From Paludibaculum fermentans_A (GTDB lineage Bacteria; Acidobacteriota; Terriglobia; Bryobacterales; Bryobacteraceae), in contig NZ_JBPJAQ010000001.1 of NCBI RefSeq assembly GCF_051172195.1, positions 5,952,001-6,016,000 on the forward strand: a DNA stretch of 64,000 bases. The letters run 5' to 3'. Of this stretch, positions 17,001 to 25,225 are shown piece by piece. The notes under the pieces are model-generated. The model saw only the letters and a program-made list of their open reading frames with translations. It made no database searches and was not told the DNA's origin. How positions within the stretch are numbered: position 1 is the stretch's first letter; every line of letters starts with the position of its first letter. The position numbers and the translations under genes were made by a program.

Positions 17001-18443
17001 GGCTCCAGCCTGTGGTCGCCGCTGGCCAGCGTGATCGCCATCGGGTTGATCTGTTCGATGTTCTTCACGCTGGGCGTGGTGCCGGTGCTGTATGTTGTTT
17101 GCGAACGGCGGAGCGCGGGCCGGGCGCCCGTGGCTGCGCTGCTGGTGCTGTGCCTGTTGGGCGCAGGGTCGCTGCGCGCCGAACCGCGCAGGATCACTTT
17201 GGAGGAGGCGGTGTCCCTGGCGCGTACGCAAAACGCCGTTGTCAAACTGGCTCAGCTGAAGGTGAAGGAGAACTCGAAGAAGCGCGACCAGGTGCGGGCG
17301 AACTACCTGCCCGTGGTTTCGAACGAATCGAGCATCGTGTATACGAGCGGACTGCAGAATCTGGCCATTCCAGCCGGGTTCCTGGGTTCAATTCCAGGTT
17401 TGGGCGCCTTGCCGGCCACGGACCTGAAGCTGTTCCAGGGCGATAACACGCTGGGCCTGATGATGACCACCGTGGGCCAGCCGCTGACGCAGTTTGTAAA
17501 GATCCGCGCCGGTACGCGGGTCGCCGACCAGGATATTCACATCGCCGAGCAGAGGCAGCGCCAGGCTGAGAATGAGATCGCGCTGAAGGCTCGGGAGGCG
17601 TATTTCGGGATTCTGATCCTGGAGCATCGCATCGCGGCTGCCAAGTCGCGCGTCGCGGCGGCAGAGGAAGGCCGGAAGGAGGCACGGGATGCCGTGGACA
17701 CCGGGGCTGTGCTGGAGGTGAAGGCTCTGGAGAGCGAGGCCCTGCTGTTGCAGCAGAAGAACGCGGTCTTGAACGCGGAGCTCCAGGTGGCCGACATACG
17801 GACGGATTTGAACGACCTGCTGGGCCTGCCCCTGAACTCGGAACTGGAACTGGTTCCACCCGAGGCGCCGTTGGTAGAACTGGCGCCCCTGGTGACACTA
17901 ACGAGCCAGGCGGCTGCCGGCAATCCCGAGGTGCGCGAGGCTGAGGAGACGGTGACGAAGGCGCGTCATGCGGTGGCGGCGGCCAAGGCGGAGTTCATTC
18001 CGGACATCAGCCTTTTCGGCATGCACACCTACCAGAACGGGGTGCCATTCCTGCCGACGAACAATGCCGCGGTGGGCGCCAGGATGAGCTGGAACATCTT
18101 CGACGGCGGCAAACGCTCGGCCGTGGTGGGCGAGCGGCAGAGCCTGCTGGAACAGGCGGAGGTGAACGCGGCCCGGCTGAAGAACCGGATCGCCATCGAC
18201 GTGGAGAAGGCGCGGCGCAAGGTGGAGCGGCTGCGGGACCTGGTCCAGGTGGCGGAGAAAGCAGTGGCCGTGCGGCGCGAGGCGCGGCGCATTGGCGGGG
18301 ATCAGGTCGAGTTGGGCCTGACTACGGTTCTGGCCGCGAAGCAGGCCGACGCCGCACTGGCGGAAGCCGAGTCGCAGCTCATGGAAACACGGCTGGGCCT
18401 GCGCCTGGCCGTGGCTGAACTGGACCGAACCCTGGGGCGATGA
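14049..18443 (+). CDS. RND efflux permease fused in frame to a TolC-like outer membrane protein
   Basis: The 1464-residue product is a full RND permease joined to a full TolC-type protein without a stop codon. Residues 1 to about 1020 have the RND layout: first helix, large periplasmic domain, helices 2-6 with the proton-relay pair Asp402-Asp403 in VVLGMVVDDAIVIADN, a second periplasmic domain and helices 8-12 with FMGVISLSGVVVRNAIILVEY. Residues about 1028-1044 (VAALLVLCLLGAGSLRA) look exactly like a signal peptide ending in a signal peptidase site before Glu1045. Residues 1045-1464 are a TolC-like protein with two OEP repeats (ITLEEAVSLARTQNA; SWNIFDGG). The normal arrangement is two genes. 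Export of the second part and cleavage after Ala1044 would restore a normal tripartite pump. The substrate is unknown. Confidence 0.9.
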   Translation: MNPVKASLHYPQVTLLLTAAVFLSGIYALSTMPRREDPKITIRTGLVIALYPGATAEQVEKQVTRKLEDRLFRYEEVRKAKTWSTSRNGVSVINVELEDHVRQPDVFWSKLRHAMIELKLTQLPEGVQGPIVRDDYGDTVALLLALHGGGYNYQQLKDYAGHIEDEFRTTRSVAKLSRVGEQKEEIRITSSTERVSQYTLSPLKVIQALRGRNVVQSGGNFKTPDSDVPLKATGLFQTEDEIRRLMIDMSPTGQPVYLGDLANVNRVEGDPRTLCRFDGERALMISVEMLEGNNIVDFGNELRGKLERVKATLPPDLKVDIVADQPHVVEERISHFIREFGIAIGSVILVTILLLPFRVALIASLAIPVTVAATFGVMDMIGVELHQVSIAALIVVLGMVVDDAIVIADNYVELLDRGVARPEAAARCATELVVPVLTATATIIAAFLPMLMISGAVGEFIRALPIAVAVALTCSFIVAMLLTPWLCQFFIKKGLHDPDAEKKHGFHLLDAMQRLYNKGIVLGMRHKALTLVGGLLAFVLSIVLLGTAVPERFFPTAERAQFVIHVWLPEGARLEATDAAVRRIERQLKSNPQVDNYSTFVGESAPRFYYNVAPEFTASNYAQVLVNTKTAEQTPSLVFRLRKDLAQVAPEARILVRELEQGTAMQAPVEVRIVSSDDGSEDLQRLKAISAKAQAILRESPGAEYVYDDFHEDAYDLGVHVDEEVANRLGLSNASIAMQLAGAFSGMPVTTFWEGDRDVPVVLRLDESYRRRFEDVSDVYVVSSITGARVPLRSVASLKPEWRANRILHRNGVRTLTAMAIAGEHHLPSEILKQARPKLAAMSMPPGYRIDYGGEIEGQQTTFGEMKMVMALSIVAIFLILLFQFRSPVQTLVIMMSIPLAMPGAVLGLLLTGNPFSFTAFMGVISLSGVVVRNAIILVEYINERRHAGVELEAAALEAGERRLRPIFLTTAAAAVGVTPMILSGSSLWSPLASVIAIGLICSMFFTLGVVPVLYVVCERRSAGRAPVAALLVLCLLGAGSLRAEPRRITLEEAVSLARTQNAVVKLAQLKVKENSKKRDQVRANYLPVVSNESSIVYTSGLQNLAIPAGFLGSIPGLGALPATDLKLFQGDNTLGLMMTTVGQPLTQFVKIRAGTRVADQDIHIAEQRQRQAENEIALKAREAYFGILILEHRIAAAKSRVAAAEEGRKEARDAVDTGAVLEVKALESEALLLQQKNAVLNAELQVADIRTDLNDLLGLPLNSELELVPPEAPLVELAPLVTLTSQAAAGNPEVREAEETVTKARHAVAAAKAEFIPDISLFGMHTYQNGVPFLPTNNAAVGARMSWNIFDGGKRSAVVGERQSLLEQAEVNAARLKNRIAIDVEKARRKVERLRDLVQVAEKAVAVRREARRIGGDQVELGLTTVLAAKQADAALAEAESQLMETRLGLRLAVAELDRTLGR

Positions 18444-18457
18444 TCGGCGGGCTCGCG

Positions 18458-19399
18458 TCAAAGCAGCGACAGGTAGCCGATCTGGAGGACTGCGCCAGCA
18501 CTGGCGCCGGTCTTGCCCACCATGGCGGCGGGTCCGGCGATCCAGGCGCAGGCTTTGAAAGCGCCCACGGCGAGTCCGGCGGGTACGCCGAAGATGACGC
18601 CCTGGGCTGTCGCCGCGGCTCCGAATCCGCCGCCCAAGCCGACGATGCCGCCCGCCGAGAGGGAGACCACCTGGCAGGTGCCGCTGAGCTCCTCCGGCCT
18701 CAGGGGCTCGTTCAGCGGCAGGTTGCCCTGGGTCAATTCGGTGCCGACATTGGGGAAATCCGAGGTGGAACCGGAGCCAGAAAAGCCGGGCAGCATCGCT
18801 CCGACGCCTGCGCCGTTGTAGCTGTAGACCACCATTTTCTTGCCCTTCTCGTCGTCGACCGGCTTCATATACAGCCGGCACATCACGGCGATCTCGACAC
18901 CGCGTCCGCCGGCCCCGGCGGAGAGAGACTGACCGCTGGAGGAGCACAGCTCCCAGCCCAGGCCCCGGCCGTACTTGCCCAGGTTCCGCTTGAAGTTCCC
19001 CCACGTGGTAGCGGATTCCTTGAGCGGCAGGTTGGCCTGTTTGGCCAATACCTCCCACTTGCCGTTGCCGCGCCACTGGACCGTGGGCGAATTATAGTCC
19101 CGCTGGCCCGGCGTATAGATCTTCAGATCCCCTCGTGCGCCCAGAGAGGGCGGCACACCGAGGCCCAGTAGTAGCGCGAAGCAGCCGCCACCATCCTTCA
19201 ACAGGATTCCGGTGGGCAGGACCACGAAGTTTCCGCCTTGCGGCAGCCGGAAATCCCGGGTATCCATGTGGGCCCACTTGCCGCCGTCGCCTTCCCCCTG
19301 CATCAGCCGTATCTTGACCACCGCCTTGAAAGCCTGGCTGCGGCCATTGGCGGCTTTCTCTGACAGCGTGATGTCGACCCTAAGATCGCAGTTGAACAT
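18458..19399 (-). CDS. orphan protein with a Gly/Ala-rich hydrophobic C terminus
   Basis: A 313-residue protein that I do not recognise. The first half looks like a soluble beta-rich domain (NCDLRVDITLSEKAANGRS, GNFVVLPTGILLKDGGG, WRGNGKWEVLAKQANLPL). The last 70 residues are strongly hydrophobic and rich in Gly and Ala (SLSAGGIVGLGGGFGAAATA then GVPAGLAVGAFKACAWIAGP) and could make two membrane-spanning or membrane-inserting segments. There is no N-terminal signal peptide. The ATG at 19399 has an excellent GGAGGAG five to six bases upstream. It converges with the RND-TolC gene (14-base gap) and stands about 130 bases from the sulfatase end. Domain order recalls membrane-inserting effectors, but that is only an impression. 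Confidence 0.7.
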   Translation of the reverse strand: MFNCDLRVDITLSEKAANGRSQAFKAVVKIRLMQGEGDGGKWAHMDTRDFRLPQGGNFVVLPTGILLKDGGGCFALLLGLGVPPSLGARGDLKIYTPGQRDYNSPTVQWRGNGKWEVLAKQANLPLKESATTWGNFKRNLGKYGRGLGWELCSSSGQSLSAGAGGRGVEIAVMCRLYMKPVDDEKGKKMVVYSYNGAGVGAMLPGFSGSGSTSDFPNVGTELTQGNLPLNEPLRPEELSGTCQVVSLSAGGIVGLGGGFGAAATAQGVIFGVPAGLAVGAFKACAWIAGPAAMVGKTGASAGAVLQIGYLSLL

Positions 19400-19532
19400 T
19401 CTGACTCCTCCGAGGCTTCCGGGCCGGAGATCGCACCACACGCCCTACCCGGACATACCCAGGAAAGCGGATTCGCTGGGTGGAATGCCTCATTTGTGGT
19501 CAACGGCCAGTTGGCCGCCGGCGGCCCGCCGG

Positions 19533-20891
19533 TTAGGGTAACACGGTTACGGGTTCGCGGGGCGACAAACCAGCGGGATCATTGACCTGCGCTCCGTGCG
19601 GCGCGGCAACCGGACCGCGCAGCAACGGGTCGTCTGTATCCTTCATCCAGCGGTCCATGCGGCTGCTGAGTTGGGCGAGCTCGGCCGGCCGCTCACGGCG
19701 GGTGGCCAGGTTATTCGTCTCGTTGGGGTCGAAGACGAGATCATACAATTCCTCGCGCGCAATGGGCCGGTCTTTCCAGCCTTGTTCCAGCCAGTACGAT
19801 TTGCTGAGGCCGTCGTCGCAGTTGGGTAGCACGGGGAGAGTGCGGTCACCGAAGTTGCGGATGTACTTGTAGCGCTCCGTCCGCAGGGCGCGCTTCGGCT
19901 CGTAGGCAGCGTGATAGGAGACTTCGGCGAAGACCTCATCGCGAATGGAACTGGCCGAGCCCTTCACCAGCGGCGCCAGCGATCGGCCTTCCAGCCAGGC
20001 CGGCTTGGGCAGTTCGAGGGTCTCACAGAGGGTGGGATAGACGTCGAGATGCGAGACCAGCGCGTCGGAGACCTTACCGCCGAGGAAGCCTCCGGGACCG
20101 CGCATCATCAGCATGACGCCAATGCCGTGGTCCGTCAGGTTGCACTTCATGGCTGGGAACGCGATGCCGTGATCGGTGGTCAGGACGACCAGCGTGTTCT
20201 CCTCCAGGCCGTTCCGGGCCAGCGCCTGCAGGATGGAACCCATGGAATCGTCAAGCACGCGCGCGGCCGCCTTGAAGTTCGCCATATCCTGACGGACGGC
20301 CGAGATGTCGGGCAGTGGAGCGGGCGGCAGTGTGTAGCGCGGATCCTCCCTGGGTCCGGACACGGGATACTCGCGGTGTGTCTCGAAGAAGCCGCAGGAC
20401 AGGAAGAACGGCGCCTTGGGTTTCGAGTTCAGATACTCCACCGCGGCCGCGGCGGCATCGGGACCGCGGTTGCTGGCTGTTTTCAAGACACGCTGGTAGC
20501 CAAGGGAAGGCACCGTACCGGCCTTGGTTTCGTGCTGCACGTTGCAGAGTGTGGTGTCGTAGCCGTGGGATTGGAGGTAGTTCGCCAGGTGGCGCTCAGG
20601 GTGGCTGAGGCTGAAGCCGCGATGAGCGAGGCCCAGCATGCCGCTGCCATGGGCGGTCTGCCCGGTGAGCAGGGCGGCGCGGCTGGGACTGCAGGTGGGG
20701 GCTCCGCTGAAGGCCCGGCGGAAGAGTACCCCTTGTTCGGCGAATTTCTGCAGATTCGGGGTGGGAACGGGATGCCCGTAGGGCTGGATATAGCGGCCGG
20801 TGTCGTGCGAATGCAGGTAGAGGACGTTGGGCCGCCGTTGGGGCGCCAGGGCTTGCGCCGCGCTGGTGGACAGGAATTCCCGCCGGTTCAT
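19533..20891 (-). CDS. sulfatase (formylglycine-dependent arylsulfatase family), Tat-exported
   Basis: A 452-residue sulfatase. The activation motif CSPSR is at residues 67-71, where Cys67 would be converted to formylglycine, followed by AALLTG as usual. The N-terminal metal-binding segment reads RPNVLYLHSHDTGRYIQPYG, with SHD in place of the more common DD, as in some bacterial sulfatase subfamilies. Later metal-site candidates are TDHGIAFP and the surrounding LTTDHG. A twin-arginine start MNRREFLSTSAAQALA suggests Tat export. The probable substrate is a sulfated glycan; the GH35 gene divergently transcribed 160 bases away would fit a shared polysaccharide-degrading role, but no sulfatase-maturase is in the window. 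Confidence 0.9.
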   Translation of the reverse strand: MNRREFLSTSAAQALAPQRRPNVLYLHSHDTGRYIQPYGHPVPTPNLQKFAEQGVLFRRAFSGAPTCSPSRAALLTGQTAHGSGMLGLAHRGFSLSHPERHLANYLQSHGYDTTLCNVQHETKAGTVPSLGYQRVLKTASNRGPDAAAAAVEYLNSKPKAPFFLSCGFFETHREYPVSGPREDPRYTLPPAPLPDISAVRQDMANFKAAARVLDDSMGSILQALARNGLEENTLVVLTTDHGIAFPAMKCNLTDHGIGVMLMMRGPGGFLGGKVSDALVSHLDVYPTLCETLELPKPAWLEGRSLAPLVKGSASSIRDEVFAEVSYHAAYEPKRALRTERYKYIRNFGDRTLPVLPNCDDGLSKSYWLEQGWKDRPIAREELYDLVFDPNETNNLATRRERPAELAQLSSRMDRWMKDTDDPLLRGPVAAPHGAQVNDPAGLSPREPVTVLP

Positions 20892-21050
20892 GGTTGTAGC
20901 CTACACGAACCGCTGCAGGCTGTGTTTACCGATGAGACAGTAAGCGCTTGCAGCCAAGCCGTCGATCAACATATGATGTGGCCACGCCGCCATGGCCCGT
21001 ACAGACTCTGCTGCCCGCGCCGGCGTGCGAGTCGATATCAGGAGCGTCCG

Positions 21051-22763
21051 ATGCGGTTGTTTGCCATCCGTCCCCTCGTCATCCTACTCACGGCTTGTGG
21101 TCTTTGGGCTCAGGCTCAGCCTGCCGCCCGTATGCCGGAGATCCGAACCAACGGCGCTGTGAAACAGCTGTTTGTCGATGGCCAGCCGTTCATCATGCTG
21201 GCCGGCGAGCTGCACAACTCCAGCGCGTCGAGTGTGACGTACATGCAGCCCATCTGGAAGAGGCTGGCCGCCCTGCATGTGAATGCGGTGATCGGCACCG
21301 TGAATTGGGAATTGCTGGAGCCCGAGGAAGGCAAATTCGACTACACGCTGGTCGACTCGCAGATCCAGGATGCCCGCCGCCACGGCATGCGCCTGGTCCT
21401 CATCTGGTTTGCATCCTGGAAGAACGCCACGTCGAGCTACGTTCCGATGTGGGTCAAGCTGGACCAGCGCCGCTTCCCCCGTATGGTGGTGAAGCCGCGG
21501 CCCGACCTGCCGCAGCACCTCGCGTCCATGATGGGGGCGACGATGCCGGCGCCGAATCTGACTCCGCTGGGCGAAGCCAGTATGGCGGCCGATGCCAAGG
21601 CCTTTGCGGCCCTCATGCGCCACATCAAGCAGGTGGACCCGCAGCACACCGTGATCATGATGCAGGTGGAAAACGAGACAGGCTTGCTGGGAGACAGCCG
21701 CGACCGTTCACCGCTGGCTGAGGCCGCGTGGGCGAAACCAGTACCGGCCGCCTTGATGGACCACCTCGTTAAGAACAAAGCCTCCCTGCTGCCGGAGACG
21801 CAGAAGGTGTGGGGGGCGAACGGCTACAAAGCGTCGGGCACCTGGAGCGAGGTGTTCGGCACGGATAATTTCGCCGAGGAAGCGTTCATGGCGTGGCATG
21901 TCGGCCGCTATATGAACCGTGTGGTGGAGGCCGGCAAGGCGGAACTGCCGCTGCCTATGTATGTGAACGCCTGGCTTGGTCCGCAACCGCAGATGGACCA
22001 ACCTGGGCAATATCCCAGCGGTGGGCCGGTGGCGCGGGTGATGGACATTTACCATGCCGCGGGTCCGGCGATTGACCTGCTGGCGCCCGACATCTACGTC
22101 CAGGACTTCAAGGGGACCTGTGCGTTGTACGCCCGCTCGGGCAACCCGCTGTTCATCCCCGAAGCCCGCGCGATCACCGGGCACCTCTTCTGGTCGTTGG
22201 GCCAGCATGCCGGCATGGGTTTCTCGCCGTTCGGCATTGAGGACATGAAGGAAGACAGTCAGTTGGCCGAGGCCTATGCGTTCCTGGGCCCCATGCTGCC
22301 GGTGCTGGCCAAAGCGCAGGCGGAGGGCAAGGTGCGTGGAGTATTGTTCGAGCCTGACCAGACGGAGACCGTGAGCCTGGCCGGTTACCAGGTGCGGTTC
22401 ACGTCATCGAGGACGCGCATCCAACTGGATGCGGGCCAGGCGCCGGTGGATCCGGCGGTAGTGCGCCGGCAGCAGCCCGTTTCCGATTCGCCGTTCGGTC
22501 CGCCCCCGCCGGACACGCGGCCGCAAGGCCTGCTCATCTCCACGGGGCCCGACGAATTCCTGATGGTGGGTTCCGGCCTGATGGCGACCTTCGCCGCGGC
22601 TTCGCCGGGGCCGAAGATTACGGAGATCGGGTACATCGACGAGGGCTCGTTCGAGAATGGCCACTGGGTCGCAGGCCGGCGTTTGAACGGTGACGAAGGA
22701 CGTCCGGTGCTGCGCAGCGGCCGCTTTGGCGCGATCAAGGTGAAGTTGTACCGGAGGGATTGA
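21051..22763 (+). CDS. GH35 beta-galactosidase family protein with DUF5597 C-terminal domain
   Basis: A 570-residue exported glycoside hydrolase. After a signal peptide (MRLFAIRPLVILLTACGLWAQAQ) a GH35 TIM barrel covers about residues 30-370: LFVDGQPFIMLAGELHNSSA, VNWELLEPEEGKFDYT, and the acid/base region VIMMQVENETG. The C-terminal part (about residues 420-570) matches the DUF5597 domain often attached to Xanthomonas- and Caulobacter-type GH35 enzymes. These release terminal beta-galactose from plant polysaccharides and oligosaccharides. The reading frame continues upstream to 19911 opposite the sulfatase, but AGGAG six to seven bases before the ATG at 21051 and the signal peptide fix the start. 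Confidence 0.9.
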   Translation: MRLFAIRPLVILLTACGLWAQAQPAARMPEIRTNGAVKQLFVDGQPFIMLAGELHNSSASSVTYMQPIWKRLAALHVNAVIGTVNWELLEPEEGKFDYTLVDSQIQDARRHGMRLVLIWFASWKNATSSYVPMWVKLDQRRFPRMVVKPRPDLPQHLASMMGATMPAPNLTPLGEASMAADAKAFAALMRHIKQVDPQHTVIMMQVENETGLLGDSRDRSPLAEAAWAKPVPAALMDHLVKNKASLLPETQKVWGANGYKASGTWSEVFGTDNFAEEAFMAWHVGRYMNRVVEAGKAELPLPMYVNAWLGPQPQMDQPGQYPSGGPVARVMDIYHAAGPAIDLLAPDIYVQDFKGTCALYARSGNPLFIPEARAITGHLFWSLGQHAGMGFSPFGIEDMKEDSQLAEAYAFLGPMLPVLAKAQAEGKVRGVLFEPDQTETVSLAGYQVRFTSSRTRIQLDAGQAPVDPAVVRRQQPVSDSPFGPPPPDTRPQGLLISTGPDEFLMVGSGLMATFAAASPGPKITEIGYIDEGSFENGHWVAGRRLNGDEGRPVLRSGRFGAIKVKLYRRD

Positions 22764-22813
22764 AAGAGTCCTGGCGCGGTGGAGAAATCCAACGGGCCAA
22801 GAGGTTCAAAGAC

Positions 22814-22898
22814 TGGTGCGGACGGGGAGGGTCGAACTCCCATGGGTTTCCCCGCTGGAACCTAAATCCAGTGCGTCTGCCAGTTCCGCCACGTCCGC
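22814..22898 (-). tRNA. tRNA-Leu (anticodon UAG), CCA encoded
   Basis: On the minus strand the 85-base sequence begins GCGGACG and ends CGTCCGC-A-CCA, giving a perfect seven-pair acceptor stem and an encoded CCA (plus-strand TGG at 22814-22816). The anticodon arm is CTGGA-TTTAGGT-TCCAG with anticodon TAG at plus positions 22862-22864. The T arm carries GTTCGAC. A long variable arm between the anticodon and T arms (GCGGGGAAACCCATGG region) marks it as a class II leucine tRNA. Confidence 0.95.
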
Positions 22899-22958
22899 AC
22901 AGTGTATAAAAGTCTAGCAGGTGAAATCGACAGTGCGCCACCGCCCAGGGCGGAACGG

Positions 22959-23543
22959 TCAGTCGCCGGCGCTGGCCGCCATCGATTGCGTGACCTCGGC
23001 GCAGAGCAGTTCCTCCGCCGGCTCCGCCACGGAATGGGTCCAACAGACCCCGTGCCCGCAGTCGCACGGCATGCCGTCTCCACTTTCTGATCGCGGCGCC
23101 AGATGGAATCCGTTCCTGGTTTCGCACTCCTCCGCTACCAGTTGCCCGTCCAGGGTCCTGATCTGCTCATAGACTGGAAGTCCGAACCAGCGCCACAACT
23201 CCGCGTGGTCGGACTCGGTGAGGGGGCCTTGTTCGGGCGTTGAGAAGACTAGCAGGGGGAAATTGAGGTCCGCCAGGGGCAGATGGCCGGATTCGCGCAG
23301 GCGGCCCGCCTGGACCAAGTCCTGATGCCAGCCGGCCAGGGCGAAGGGGCGGGCTTTCGCGAGTGTCCGGCTGTCCCAATCGGGGAGGACGTGGATGCCC
23401 GGTTCCTGGCGCACAGTGAGCCCCAGGACGGCGATTCGGGCGGGCCTAATCAAAGGGTAGTCCAGGCTTGGCAGGCGCAAGGCGGCGCCTTCCAGGGCCT
23501 TCCCGGCCAGCGACTGGGCAAGTCGGAAGAACGATAAGCGCAT
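22959..23543 (-). CDS. small protein resembling a fragment of adenylate-forming enzymes
   Basis: A 194-residue protein with no signal peptide. The middle and end read LADLNFPLLVFSTPEQGPLT, ELWRWFGLPVYEQIRTLDG, QLVAEECETRNGFHLA, which is like the A5-region of phenylacetate-CoA ligase/CoF-synthetase type enzymes (FG.P....YG..E.....EC....G.H). The upstream ATP-binding P-loop motif of such enzymes is not present, so the protein cannot be a complete ligase. A cysteine group CDCGHGVCW lies near the C terminus. The ATG at 23543 is used because the longer frame begins with TTG. It lies 68 bases downstream of the amidohydrolase stop on the same strand. Function unknown. Confidence 0.6.
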   Translation of the reverse strand: MRLSFFRLAQSLAGKALEGAALRLPSLDYPLIRPARIAVLGLTVRQEPGIHVLPDWDSRTLAKARPFALAGWHQDLVQAGRLRESGHLPLADLNFPLLVFSTPEQGPLTESDHAELWRWFGLPVYEQIRTLDGQLVAEECETRNGFHLAPRSESGDGMPCDCGHGVCWTHSVAEPAEELLCAEVTQSMAASAGD

Positions 23544-23611
23544 GGGGCAGCGAACCTCTGGCAAAGGAGTGCATGCTGCCCGCGAATGCTCTCACTGAAT
23601 CTGAGTGGAAT

Positions 23612-24529
23612 CTAGCGGCCGCGCATCAGGCTGCGCAGGTTCCCGCCGAGGATATCCGCCGCATCGTCGCCGCGGATCCCCACCTTCCACAAGGCGTTCA
23701 CCTGGTCGTCGAAAACGAGTTTGTGCCAGCCGCGGGGAAAGTAGGACGAATCGGTGCCGAACAGCAGCCTGCGCGGGCCCACGACGGACAACGCCTGGCG
23801 GAAGACCTGCTCCAGCGTCGGCGGCGGGGTAAGATAGCGCGTCCAGGCATTGCTGCTAGAGGTGTCCATGTATACGTTGGGGCACATGTCGGCCAGCATG
23901 AGAGCTTCGCGGAAGAAGCCGGCGCCGAAGTGCGGAATCACAATGTTGACGCCGGGGTACTTGAGAGCCAGTGGGTGCAGGTCGAGCGGATTCGAATACC
24001 GCATATCGAACGGGCAGGGCAGTCCCAGGCGATGCCGGAAACCGACGGAGAGCACTCCGCAATGCACGAAGATGGTGGCGCGGCAGGCGGCCGCTGTACG
24101 GAAGATCTCATCGACGCGGGCATCGCCCAGGGAGTAGTTGTGCATCGCGGGGAGCAGGCACACCGCCTTGAGCCCGTTACGGAACCCGCGCTCGCAACGG
24201 TCCCTGGCGTCGGGCGCCATGGGATTGAGAAAGAACCAGCCGAAGAATCGTCCGGGGAAGGCGGCCACGGCGGCCAGGACGGAGTCCTCCTCTCCGGGCA
24301 GGCTGGCGATGAGGGTGGCTTGGGAAACTTCGTTGCGAACCAGCTCGGCGGCCCACTGCGCGGCGCATTGCTCGGCCGTTTCCGGAGGCGGTTCCCAGCC
24401 GAGCGTGACGCACAGATCGGCGGGCGTGGCGGAGCCGCCCTTCTGGACAGCCAGCTGGCGCAGGAAGCTCCTGGAGAAAAAATGGACGTGTGCGTCAGCT
24501 ACGGCAATCTGACCCCAGAGAGTCTGCAT
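23612..24529 (-). CDS. amidohydrolase family 2 (COG2159-like) metal-dependent hydrolase
   Basis: A 305-residue TIM-barrel hydrolase. Metal-site motifs in order are DAHVHFF near residue 13, FVHCGV, NIVIPHFGAG and LFGTDSSYFP, matching the amidohydrolase-2/ACMSD-like family. It has no export signal and should be cytoplasmic. Family members are decarboxylases or hydrolases on aromatic or lactone substrates; the substrate here cannot be predicted. The ATG at 24529 lies nine bases after the response regulator's TAA, so it is likely the third gene of the kinase-regulator operon. Confidence 0.85.
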   Translation of the reverse strand: MQTLWGQIAVADAHVHFFSRSFLRQLAVQKGGSATPADLCVTLGWEPPPETAEQCAAQWAAELVRNEVSQATLIASLPGEEDSVLAAVAAFPGRFFGWFFLNPMAPDARDRCERGFRNGLKAVCLLPAMHNYSLGDARVDEIFRTAAACRATIFVHCGVLSVGFRHRLGLPCPFDMRYSNPLDLHPLALKYPGVNIVIPHFGAGFFREALMLADMCPNVYMDTSSSNAWTRYLTPPPTLEQVFRQALSVVGPRRLLFGTDSSYFPRGWHKLVFDDQVNALWKVGIRGDDAADILGGNLRSLMRGR

Positions 24530-24538
24530 TCAGACAGT

Positions 24539-25222
24539 TTACCCGGCTGCGGCGCCTTGGCCAGTATTTCCATGCGAATTTGACAGGCCGTTGGCCAGCG
24601 CAACTTGGGTAAGCCCGGCCACATTGCTGACACCCAGCTTCTTCATGAGCGTCTTTCGATAGCCGCGGACCGTCTGCAGGCTCAGGTTGAGCACGACGGC
24701 GATCTCCTTGCTGGTCTGCCCTTCGGCCACCATCCGCATCACCTGTTGTTCCCGCGGCGTGAGGGCCTGCACGGCACTGCGGCCGTTCGCATCGTTGAGA
24801 TTGCCTCGCTGGACACGAGCCAGGAAGGTGTCGGACACCTGCGGGCTCAAGTAGGAGCCGCCCCTGGCCACGGTGCGCAAAGCGTCCAGCAGGTCGCGAT
24901 CGCTGGCCTTCTTGAGGACAAAGGCGCGGGCGCCACCGCGGATCGACCGCATCACCGAGCTCTCGTCGTCGTGCATCGAGAGTATGACAATTTTCGATTC
25001 CGGTGTATGACGCATGATTTCGCTGGTCGCTTCGATCCCGCTGATCCCCGGCAAATTGATATCCATCAGGATCAATTGGGGCTTCAAAGACCGCGCCAGC
25101 GCGATGGCATCCGAGCCGGTTTCCGCTTCCGCCACCACCTCAAATTCGCCCGAGTTCTTCAAAATCGCGCGTAGACCGTCGCGCATGATTTTGTGATCGT
25201 CCACCAGCAACAAGGTATACAT
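24539..25222 (-). CDS. NarL/FixJ-type response regulator
   Basis: A 227-residue two-domain regulator. The receiver domain (residues 1-120) has the acidic pocket Asp8-Asp9, phosphoacceptor Asp54 in LILMDINLPG, Ser/Thr in VILSMHDD and Lys in FVLKKAS. The C-terminal LuxR/GerE helix-turn-helix (about residues 150-210) reads LTPREQQVMRMVAEGQTSKE and LSLQTVRGYRKTLMKKLGV. It should bind DNA when phosphorylated. The ATG at 25222 is preferred to a TTG one codon upstream. It follows the kinase-like gene with three bases between stop and start, so the two are coupled. The partner kinase lacks ATP-binding motifs, so the phosphate source is uncertain. Confidence 0.92.
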   Translation of the reverse strand: MYTLLLVDDHKIMRDGLRAILKNSGEFEVVAEAETGSDAIALARSLKPQLILMDINLPGISGIEATSEIMRHTPESKIVILSMHDDESSVMRSIRGGARAFVLKKASDRDLLDALRTVARGGSYLSPQVSDTFLARVQRGNLNDANGRSAVQALTPREQQVMRMVAEGQTSKEIAVVLNLSLQTVRGYRKTLMKKLGVSNVAGLTQVALANGLSNSHGNTGQGAAAG

Positions 25223-25225
25223 CAA

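Noticed and set aside
19911..21050. In-frame upstream extension of the GH35 gene by 380 codons
   Set aside because: It lies antisense to the sulfatase, has no recognisable domain, and the ATG at 21051 has both a ribosome site and a signal peptide.
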